From: Rhabdophis nuchalis | Taxonomy: Eukaryota; Chordata; Lepidosauria; Squamata; Natricidae | Length of the DNA stretch: 64,000 bases | Assembly (NCBI GenBank): GCA_039707465.1 | Contig: CM077643.1 | Coordinates: 323,459,919 to 323,523,918, forward strand | Direction: 5' to 3' | Shown here: piece by piece, positions 38,715 through 59,443 of the stretch | Layout: the number at the start of each line of letters is the position of its first letter | Numbering within the stretch: position 1 is the first letter of the stretch | Notes under the pieces: model-generated | What the model was told of the DNA's origin: nothing | Database searches by the model: none | Seen by the model: only the letters and a program-made list of their open reading frames with translations | Made by a program: the position numbers and the translations under genes

Positions 38715-41290
38715 ATATTAGTTATAGCCCAATCTAAGGCTGCTTAAAATCTGAAGTGTCAGTGCAAGAAATGGTAACATCAGAACCAACGCTAATTTGC
38801 ATACGGATTTTAAGATTACAGACTGCAATAGTCTCACAGTCCAACGGGGAAAAATACAATTGCTGAACGTACTTCTTTTGTTGTATATTTATCAATATTA
38901 TTGTAGGAAATTAAAATGACAGGAAATCCGTATCCTATTCTTTGAACTTTGCTTAAAAAGTTCACTGTACATCTGAAAGAATTCTTGAAAAGTTGTATTA
39001 GCCCTTCCTGTGTCCGACACAAAAGCAGCTACAACTTCCTGACTGAATGAAATCCAAAAAGGAAAGGAAATATAGCTTAATCTTGCTATTCAGACAGCTG
39101 ATTTAAAATAACTGACTACAGAACAATTCCCAGTCCAATGGGCTGCATGCACTATTTCATATTTTATGTTATATGATTATTTATTTCCTGTTCTCCCAAT
39201 TTTTAAAGAAACGACAGTGCAAAATGCACATATCTGAAACAATGGAGAGTCTAATTCAACTTTCACAAAAACAAGAAAGATCAAATTTAGATAAAATTCT
39301 CTATATTCATACTTGAACAGAAGGGCTTGCTTAGGGAAGGCCTATTTTGTAGGCCTTCCAGAAGGAGGGCTCTGATTTATGGGTTGTCCTTCTCCTTTAT
39401 GTGTTATGAACCAGTAGGCTAATAGGACTTGAATCCCTTCTGTCTGCTTTGGAACTCAGGACAGGAAGAATATGACTGCCTAAACCAAGTGTGATAGTGA
39501 TCTTTGTGATGGGCTGATCTCTTCTGACCAGTGTCTCATGGAAGGAGGAATTCAGGGGAAGTGCTTTTTTTCAATCTGAGTCCATTATTTCTCTCATTTG
39601 GAGGTGTGTGAGCCTGGCTGCCACCACAATAATTAACTGGCTGAGATCAATCAGCTGTTTCTGAATTTTCAAATATTTTCTTTCTGAATAAAGAATGCAG
39701 TGGATATTCTGCAGGCAATTCTCAATCCACTGGACTCAAAACTAGCAAGTACAATACATTATTTACAGAGGTACACAGATTTAAATGATTGAATATAACA
39801 AATATTTAACTGATCACATTGTCCAGCCTGCATAGTGCTGTAGTTAAAATGTAGTCTAGGACCAGAAGGACACACATTCTTTTGATAGTGGATCTTCTGG
39901 TATAAGCATCGAGAATCATCCTTTTAATTTGGCCTTTTACATTACTGTACTATGCTCTCATCAGGCCAAAAAAAAATACTGTCAAGTACTTTGTCATGTC
40001 CTAAAGTGCTGTTGGAAGCAAATTCTCATTGTTCCTTCCTGTTTTGCCAGCAACAGTAAAACTAAACATCCTACTGCATACAATGAGAGAAAATACATTT
40101 AAACCAACTGGGCACTACCGTAGAGCCAACACATCCACAGGGCTCCCCAACACGATCACATTCTCTTTGGGGGATTTCCAAAGTTGGAGATTCCTATTCC
40201 CAAAAAATGATGGCCCTGAGTAGAAAGGAAGAGAGAGAATCCCCTTTTTCTAACCCATCCTCCGTATTAATCTGATTAATATAGTGAACTGTTATCTATC
40301 CAATTTTCAATGCATGAATTCAATAAATACACATATTGAAACCTTTATCCTAATTGGATTTTAGGCCACGCTACATATACTCTGCAGAATCTTGGACCAG
40401 CTAATGCCTTATTTGTTGCCAAATAGAGAAAGAGTAGTTTTTCCTCTTAATGACCTATCGGCTTATCTATAAAATGTAAATTCTGCTGCTAGGAACACAT
40501 TCCTATGAAGCTGCTCAAAGTTCAGATTGCTCAACATGTTGTCTGGTATTATTTCTACAGACATCTGGCATTCTTTTCCAATTCAAAAAAGAAAGAAAAG
40601 AACAGAATCTCAGGAAAGCGAAGGAAATGGCTTCCTGCTGCGAAATATTCCTTAGCTGTCAAAAAACCTCAGCATCTTATATTAGTATTTTAAAATTTAG
40701 TCCAGATTTCTTTGGGATGAGCTATATTTATTTTTCTTTTTGTCCTCCCTGCCATATTTGAATAGTACAAAGGAATACAAATATGATTTAAATCTACATG
40801 CATGGCTTTTTTGCATTTTCTAATATAAAAGCAAAAAAAAAAAAAAAACAGTACAGAGAAACAGTACAATACATGGAATTTCATTCCATTGTGATAGCTT
40901 TTCGGATAAACTGAAATTTTGTATTCATCTTCCTCCACCCTCCACAATTCCTTAGTCTGAAATCTTATATATTTCCCTTTGGGTAACCCCATTAAGAAAG
41001 ATGTAACGATGAAGGCATAAGGCTAGATAGTGGAGAACTGTGAATTTTAGTTCCATCTTGGTTATGAAGCCAGCTGAGTAACCTTGGGCCAGACACTCAC
41101 TCCCAGCTCCAGGAAGGAAGCAATGGCAAACCACTTCTGAAATCCTGACATGAAAACTGCAGGGACTTATTTAGGCAGTCACCAGCAGTAACAATTACTC
41201 AGACACCAAACTACAACAACAAAACCCCCAACAACCATTAAACACAGAGTTGTTGGTTTTTTTAAAAGAAAAGAATACAAGTTCTTTTCA
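38715..41290. other. Intergenic, nothing recognised
   Basis: AT-rich; a poly-A run lies at 40841-40858. No supported gene. Confidence 0.5.
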
Positions 41291-41293
41291 GAG

Positions 41294-41675
41294 AGGGCCT
41301 CCTCAGGGTGCCGTCGGCCGGACAATGCCGACTGACGACACCCAGGGGGAGAGCCTTCTCTGTGGCGGGACCAGCCCTTTGGAACGACTTGCCCCCTGAA
41401 CTCCGTACCATTTCTGACCTCCGCCTCTTCCCCAAGTGTCTGAAGACACACCTATTCCAACTAGCAGGCCTTGCGTAGCCTCCAATACTGACTCGTAGAT
41501 AGTTTTAAAATGGGGATTTTAATTCGGTTTTAGCACAGGCCTTCAGTTGAATAAGTTTTTAAAAAGAAAAAAGTTTTTATATGTTTGTATGTTTTTAATG
41601 TTCCTGTGCGCCGCCCTGGGTCCGTTTGGAGAAGGGCGGGGTATAAATTCAATAAATAAATAAATAAATAAATAA
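41294..41675 (+). mobile_element. CR1 LINE 3' end (copy G), 5'-truncated
   Basis: Open tail of ORF2 (EGLLRVPSAGQC ... FQLAGLA, stop TAG at 41477-41479), then the 3' UTR and (AAAT)n at 41649-41675. Only the last 60 or so codons remain. Closely related to copies H and I. Confidence 0.9.
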
Positions 41676-41764
41676 GTTTGCATTGTGGACATCAACAGCA
41701 ATATAGGAAACTATAGGATACAGCTGTAGGCCATCCCAAAGAGGAAGCATATTTTGGGCCTGTT

Positions 41765-41905
41765 GGCCTGTGGATAAGAGCAATAGCAATAGTACTTATA
41801 TACTGCTCCATAGTGCTTTACACTATTCTCTGAGCAGTTTACAAATGTCAGCATATTGCTCCCAACACTGCCAACCTTTCTGATCCACAAGGTCAGTCTT
41901 AGCCA
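41765..41905. mobile_element. Short interspersed repeat (unnamed)
   Basis: 'gtacttatatactgctccat', 'gtgctttacactattctctg' and 'cagcatattgctcccaac' look like a common reptile LINE/SINE 3' end. I cannot name it. Confidence 0.3.
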
Positions 41906-42162
41906 CTGTGTCCTTTTTCTCTCTTTTGTACAGCCATTCCTGTACAGATTATATACTTTGGCCCTTTAATTATTAAAATTCACAGACTTGGTAAGACCAA
42001 CCGTCAATTCTCAAAATCTCTCCTTCCTCCTGTCTAGTAGATTAGCTAGTCAGAAAAAATAAACGTTCAGTACTATATTTATCTAATGTCTACGTAGATT
42101 TGACCTGATTTTCTGAAACTTTAAAAAACTTGTTTTAACAATTAACTTTCAAAATAGAATGA

Positions 42163-42511
42163 TAGGTAGGCCTCGACTTACAATAGTTCATTTAGTTCCC
42201 GTTCAAATGACACCGAAAAAAGTGACTTATGACAGTTTTTCTCACTTAATGACCATTATAGCACCCCCAAGGTCACAGGACAAAATTCAGATACTTGGCA
42301 ACTGACTCATATTTATGACAGCTGCTGTGTCCCAGGGTCTTGTGAGCACCTTTTGTGACCTTCTGAAAAGCAAAGTCAATAGGGATGCCAGATTCACTTA
42401 ACAACCGTGGCACGAAAGGTCATAAAATGAGGCAAGACCAACTTAACAAATGTTTCATTTAGCCACAGAAATGTTGGGCTCATTTGTGGTCCTAAGTTGA
42501 GGACTACCCGT
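42163..42511. mobile_element. MITE, 'GTAGTCCTCGACTTA' family
   Basis: 'taggtaggcctcgacttaca' to 'ctaagttgaggactacccg', ends inverted, about 350 bp. Confidence 0.8.
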
Positions 42512-42955
42512 AACCATAATACTCCTCCTCCTGTCATTACTCAAGCTAATTCCAGAGCAGGATGTATGGGGGCTCCTTCCTCCCTGTTCTTCCTTCCTTC
42601 CTTCCTGTCCCCCTTCCCCTCCCTTTTCAGCAGGCAGGTAAATGGCTGCTTCTGGATGGGGCAGGGGCCAAGGAATTGCAAAACTGGGAACTGTCCCAGA
42701 ACTTTGAAAATGAAGGTTATATAGCAGCAGCCCAGCAGTGTAGTATGGGGCAATAATACTGAAACAGGCATAGGTTCACTAAATGCCATTCCCTTGGGAC
42801 TGATGGGTCCTGGATTTTGGACACATTCTGTAAGCTAGCCCATTTGAGGTATCTTGCTTCAAAAACGGTTGACCTGTTATGCACCATTTTCATCCAGAAA
42901 ATGTCCTGACAATGAGAGTTTTGGTAGCATATGGATGAACTTTGTTCCTTTATTT

Positions 42956-43085
42956 CAGTGTTTCTCAACCTTGGCGACTTTAAGTCCTGTGAACTTCAAC
43001 TTCCAGAATCCCCGAGCCAGCTGGCTGGGGGATTTTGGAAGTTGAAGTTCACAGGACCTAAAGTCGCCAAGGTTGAGAAACACTG
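42956..43085. mobile_element. Palindromic hAT MITE, perfect TSD
   Basis: CAGTGTTTCTCAACCTTGGC pairs with GCCAAGGTTGAGAAACACTG. The exact duplication ctttattt is at 42948-42955 and 43086-43093. The two arms are almost perfectly complementary over more than 50 bp. Confidence 0.92.
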
Positions 43086-43140
43086 CTTTATTTATTTCCA
43101 ATGAAGTCTTGTCGCTTTCTTCGAATATCGAATATCGAAT

Positions 43141-43335
43141 ATTTATTTGTATAACCGCGTCCTCTCCCCTAGGGGACTCGGAGCGGTGTACAGGGAGGAA
43201 TAAAACAGCATAAAATATATACATGAATACAATAAATACAATAAAAACAAATTAAATTTGACTATCCCTGCACTAAAATTCCCATTTAAAATTAACAATC
43301 CCTAATCCCTGGGTAGAGACTAACCTAGGCCGGCT
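43141..43335 (-). mobile_element. CR1 LINE 3' UTR fragment
   Basis: 'ctcccctaggggactcggag' is the reverse-complement CR1 3' UTR, ending near 'cctaggccggc'. A small (CGAATAT)n run at 43122-43144 marks its 3' tail. Confidence 0.8.
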
Positions 43336-43384
43336 TTCTTGATAATAAGAATAGTATTGATTAAACTTTAACTGTTAAAGAGGG

Positions 43385-43878
43385 TTGTGAAAATATCTAC
43401 AGACCCCTCACATCCTGGTCATAAATTGTTTCAACTTCTGCCCTCAAAATGACACAAAAGGGCATTGCACACCAAAACAACTAGACACAAGGACAGTTTT
43501 TCCCCGAATGCCATCATTCTGCTGAACAACTAATTCTCACAACACTGTGAAATAATTTACTAAAACTGTATTACTATTAGTCTTCTCTTCCTTGCTAGTA
43601 TCTATCTCTTCTCACTTATGACTATAACAATGTTGCTTGTATCTTTTACAATTTATATTGCTTTATTTGTTTACTAGTACGATTTGATAGCTTATTAGTA
43701 ATCTTGACCATCACTAATGTTGCATCTTGTTATTCTTGATGAATGTATTTTATTCCCTTATGTACACTGAGAGCATATGCACCAAAGACAGATTCCTTGT
43801 GTGTTCAATCACACTTGGCCAATAAAGAATTCTATTCTATTCTATTCTATTCTATTCTATTCTATTCTATTCTATTCT
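43385..43878 (+). mobile_element. CR1/L2-type LINE 3' end with (ATTCT)n tail
   Basis: A broken ORF2 C-terminus reads DPSHPGHKLFQLLPSK, then after a stop DSFSPNAIILLNN and stop. The 3' UTR ends in 'acttggccaataaagaattc' and ten or so ATTCT units (43826-43878). Such AATAG-type tails are associated with snake CR1-L3 ('Snake1') elements. Confidence 0.8.
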
Positions 43879-43879
43879 A

Positions 43880-44972
43880 AAGATAATCTACTAATATCCA
43901 AAACCTGCTTAGCTTTAAAATAATTTAAATCAGATATTATTGACTCTTATTATCCTGTACTAGCCTAAATTGATTCCAGTTTGGTATTGGAATTAAACAT
44001 TCATATAAATTAAGATTTCCCCCCCTCAGTGATAGTCATATAAGTTATTTCCACTGGAATGATTTCAAGAGAGATAATTTAAAACTATTTTTCAAATCAC
44101 TTTAGTGCAGATTCAGTTCATGTTCACGTAACCTGTGAAGCTCAGAATAAAATCACATAGACTTAATGGGGAGGGATTGCAGTTCTCTACAACTTTTTCT
44201 GAGTAATCATAGGATGACATTGCCAAGCTTTCTTTTAATGAAGCAGTAATAATATCAAATAGTATTTGTTCAATCCTTTGCATACTTCTGTAACTTGATT
44301 GCCTTGAAGCTAACTCCTAAATACATGGGTATAGTACTGTTTCTTAAAGAGACAGATTGCCTTTAGTCATAAAAACAACCTTTATTTATAAATATGTCTA
44401 CAAAATTATTTTTGTTCCTTGGAGGATGTATAAATATCAACTTAAAAGTATGAATACTCCACAAATAAAGATATATTTCCAGTGTTTCCCGTAGCACAAC
44501 TGCCAGAAATGTCAAAGTGAAGCCACTTTATTGTTATTTTATGCGTGGCTGTCAGACCACACCTTTGAGTCAAGCTGGTTTTTTTGCCTCTTTTTACTAT
44601 GATAATTTTCTTCTTTGTACTTTATGATAAAGCAATCATACACCTTTTTTTCTTTTAAATACAAAGTAATGCAGAAGGAGAAAAAAAGAACACAGCTAAA
44701 AGAACAATATTCTTACTTTAGCACATCATCACATCAAACATAGCAAAATTGTTATAAAATTAAATATCAGTGCATCACTCTTAAATTACTATGGGTCAAT
44801 TGGTTGGTTTGGTATAGAAAGTTTCATTTACATTCAACATTTCTTTACCACTTTGTTTGGAATGATAAAATACTGACCGGTGATGAAGTGAATGATTTGA
44901 AAGGCAATATTTTCTACATCTTGGTAGATAGTGAAAATATTTTCACTATCATCCTAAGGAAACAGGATTGTC
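43880..44972. other. ARV1 3' flank and probable 3' UTR
   Basis: AT-rich. On the minus strand AATAAA-type signals occur, for example the complement of TTTATT near 44382. That would give ARV1 a 3' UTR of about 0.6 kb, but the true end is not determined. Confidence 0.4.
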
Positions 44973-55616
<10,644 letters not shown>

Positions 55617-55882
55617 TTTCCCAGAGGAAAACAAACCCAGGGGGAAAAAACCCTCTTGCGAAAGGTGCTGGATTTCGTTGGTTTCCGGATTCCTCTGGCA
55701 GAGCCGAAAACCTTGCGGAGCATCTCGGTATTCGTAGTTTTGCTCTCGGCACGCGGTGCAGTAGAATTCCGGACACAGAACTACAATTCCCAGAAAGCAA
55801 GTCGCCCGCCCGCTAGTTGCCGGGATTCCGAGAGAGGGAAACGCGAAAAAGGTAGGTTAATCTGCGCAGGCGTGGTTGGAAG
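55617..55882. promoter_or_regulatory. Bidirectional ARV1/TTC13 promoter
   Basis: The two start codons are 266 bp apart on opposite strands. There is no TATA box. ACTACAATTCCCAG at 55780-55793 fits the ZNF143 (SBS2-type) consensus ACTAYRNNNCCCR exactly. 'ctgcgcaggcg' at 55862-55872 is NRF1-like. AAGATGGC at 55881-55888 is a YY1-type site overlapping the TTC13 ATG. Such an arrangement is typical of shared housekeeping promoters. Confidence 0.8.
55780..55793 (+). promoter_or_regulatory. ZNF143-type binding site
   Basis: ACTACAATTCCCAG; every specified position of ACTAYRNNNCCCR is met. It is 90 bp before the TTC13 start and 164 bp before that of ARV1. Confidence 0.75.
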
Positions 55883-56102
55883 ATGGCACCTGCTTGCGGC
55901 ATTCGGGGCTCGTGGCCGAGCGTTGCAGTGGCGCTGAAGTTCTTTTGGACGCTAGTGGCGGTTATCCGGCCGTTGCTGGTTCTGGCTGAACAGTACCCCT
56001 CGTTGTCTCTGCGCCATCAGCAAGGGAGCAGTTGCTGCCCGGGGTTTTGGGAGGCTGATTGGGATGGGGAGCAGCAATACGCGGCAATTGCGGGAGACGG
56101 TG
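55883..56102 (+). CDS. TTC13: TTC13 coding exon 1
   Basis: 73 codons plus one base, MAPACGIRGSWPSVAVALKF to AAIAGDG and the G of the next Asp codon. The donor is GTGAGT. The N-terminus is poorly conserved except for MAPA and the hydrophobic run. Confidence 0.92.
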
Positions 56103-59100
56103 GTGAGTAACGAGGAGAAGGAAGGAGCCGGAGGGACCGAGCAGCTTCTGGTGGGAGAGTCCTAGGATGGCCTGGGCCGGTTTCGGCTGCAAGAACGGCG
56201 AGTCCATGGCGGAGTGCCTCGTTTCACCCAAAGATTCAGCAGTCAGGAAGTGACTCCAGTGTTTTTCAAACGTGGTGATTTTAAGGTGTGTGCACTTCAA
56301 CTCCCAGAATTCTCTTGCTGGCTGGGAGCAATCCTGGAAGTTGACGTCTACACCTCTTAAAATGGCCAAGTTTGAAAAACTGGCTGCTGCATGATGTGCG
56401 AAGAGGGGCTGGAATCCAACAGGAGCTTGGCGACAGCTGAACAGTTCTTCATTTCAGCCCCTAGTTCTTCTAAGGCAGGGGTCAGCAACTCCCATGTGGC
56501 TCTTTCACCTTCTGCTGCGTCTCCCTGTCGCCAGTCAGCACCACAATTTTGAGAGGAGCTTCTGGTTTGGGGGTTGGTAAGCGGGGCGTGCCAGGAGGAG
56601 ACTATGGAAAGGGTTTTCCAGTCAGATCCACAATTGATAGGGCTTTCAATTAGGACAGGTAGAGGAAAAAGGATACTGTGCTAGGAGCAGACTCTAGGGT
56701 GCGGAAACCGGACTTCTGGTCGGCTCCAGAATTGAATAGGGGTGTGTGTGTCTTCCGGTTAGGACCGACCCCTGTTCTAGGGGCTGAAATGCCATCTTGT
56801 CTAGTAAAGGAATTGCACCTTTGTAAGGATGAGATAAGGGATGCAGTGGCTCAGTGGCTAAGACACTGAGCGTGTTGATCAGAAATGTTGGCAATTTGGT
56901 GGTTTGAATCCCTAGCGCCGCATAACGGAGTGAACTCCCGTTACTTGTCCCAGCTTCTGCCAACCTAGCAGTTCAAAAGCATGTAAGAAATGCAAGTAGA
57001 AAAATAGGAACCAGCTTTGGTGGGAAGGTAACAGGGTTCCATGTGCCTTCGGCGTTTAGTCATGCTGGCCACATGACCACCGAGATGTCTTCAGACAGTG
57101 CTGGCTCTTTGGCTTTGAAATGGAGATGAGCACCACCCCCTAGAGTTGGGAACGCCTAGCACATATGTGCAAGGGGAACCTTTACCTTAAGGATGAGATT
57201 GCCAGTTGCAGGACATTGGAAGATAAATGGGGGGGTTGCACTTGTGACAATAACCTTAGGCAAGTAAGTTAATGGATTTTGCTATTTGGTCACTTGTGTG
57301 TCAGGGGTTTTGGTTAGGCATGATGAAGACAGGATGGTTAGTTCAATTTGGTTTGACTTTCACCCTTCTTGGATTTGGGAGAGTAAATAGAGAAGATTGG
57401 CTGTTGCATCTATAAGAAGTCAGAAATACCTTTTTTGAAGGAAGTAGTGGTAGTAACTTCTTCAAAAGAGATGATTAGGCTACTATGATGAAACCTTACC
57501 TGAATTGGGAAGATTAAAAACAATTTTATTTATTTATTTATTTTATTACATTTATATCCCGCCCTTCTCCGCAAAGGACCCAGGGCGGCGCACAGGAAAT
57601 TTAAAAAACATACAAAAATAGAACATAAATAATTTAAAATATATATTAAATCCCAAACCTGTGCTAAAACCAATTATTAATTAAAACCCAATTTAAAACT
57701 TTTCTACAATCCTTCTACAATCTACAATTGTAGGCTGGATACTAATACCACATCTTGTAGTGCTATACTTGAATTGATCATTTCAAGACTGATTTTCTTT
57801 ATCTTGGCTCCAGGCCTGGCTTGGCATATATCACCTTAAATGCCCTCTCTTGATAAAGTGAGGTTGGGAATTCAGTTCTGTTAGTTGTTTGAGATCCCTC
57901 AATATATTTTCATATCGGTGATGACCACCTTTCTGGATCAATTCAAAATACTATGTTTGACCTAAAACTGCTTAATAGCTCTGATTAGATTATCTGAAGG
58001 ATAATGAATATTTTCGTTTGTTTGTTTATTTACTAGGTTCCTACCATTCTTCCCTAGACCTTTCTCTAGCTACTCTAGACCAGTGGTCGGCAAACCGCGG
58101 CTCGCGAGCCACGAGCAGCTCTTTGGCCCCTCGGGTGCGGCTCTTCCTCTCTCCCTCCCCCCCCGCGAGCGAATGGGCGGGGGGGAGAGCCCGGGGCTGC
58201 GGCTTTGCCGGAGCCGTCCAGGCTCTGCGCACCCGCCTCCCTGGGGGGAGACCTCCCAGCGCAGGTGAGCCACGCTTGGCCCTGCAGGGGGGACACGAGG
58301 CTTAGGGCCAGAGCACACGAGCACGGCCACCCCACCAAGAGGAGCGGTTGTCTCCTTTGCCTCCGAAGGCAACGGGGGGCGACAGGTGCTGCTGCGGGTG
58401 CGAGTGGAAGGCGCTGGACACGGTGTCTCCAAAATGGCCATTATCTTCCTCCCTGGGCTCTGTCTCCCGGGCAGACAGAGCGAGAGCCCAGGACCAAGCC
58501 CATCAGCCACAGCCACCACTTCCAAGAGCAGGCTACTCAGCTCACCCCCAGCGCTGTCTGGGAGACAGAGAAGAGCCCCGGCCTGACGCCTTCCCTGCGG
58601 CTGTCTCCCCCTGTAACGAGCGAGGGAGCGAACGGGCGGGGGGGAAGCCCGGGGCTGCACCGGAGCCATCCGGGCGCCGCGCACTCAGGGAGGCGGGTGC
58701 GGGGCGCCAGGACGGCTCCGGCACAGCCACAGCCCGGGGCGCTCCGCCCGCCCGTTCGCTTGCTACAGGGGGAGGCAGCCGGAGCCCCAGCAGCTGACAT
58801 GCCGGGCCCTCCGCTGCCTCCGGGTGGGGGGGAAGGAAGAGCCGCACCCGAGGGGCCAAAGAGAAACGTGGCCGGCTGTCCTGCCCGATGCGCTGGGACG
58901 GCGGGAGCTGCACGTCGCAGGGCTCGGCAGCAGCAGCCGCCTGCAGAGGCTGCCGCGCCGTGCTTTCCGGGGCTGGTCGCCACGTGAGGCTGGGACGGAG
59001 GTGGGCGTGCGGCGCCCGGACAACCTCCGCGGTGCTTGGATGGCCGCGGCCTTGGGTGCTCCCCCCGCCTGCTCGCTGAGGGAGGAGGCAGCGGTGGTCT

Positions 59101-59408
59101 CTCCGGCCGGCGTGCCGGGCTTTCCACTGCTTCCGAGGGGGGGGGAAAGGGAGGGAGAGACTTACATACAGAGAGAGAAAGAGGGGGAGGGAGGGAGAGA
59201 GGGAATCAGAGAGAGAGAGAGAGAGAGACACGCACACACACACAGAATGACAGATGGGTGGAGGGAGGAGTGAGAGACAGATAAAGAGAGAGATAGACAG
59301 AGAGAGACAAAAAGAAAAAGAGAGAAAGAAAAATAGAAAGAAAAAGAAAGTGGGAGAGAGTTAAAGAAAGCAAGAAAGAAAGAAGAAAGAAAGAAAAAAG
59401 AAAGAAAG

Positions 59409-59443
<35 letters not shown>

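Noticed and set aside
58070..59273. Many long overlapping frames on both strands
   Set aside because: They are explained by very high GC content inside a non-autonomous hAT-type element; frames overlap in all directions with low-complexity Pro/Arg/Gly composition.
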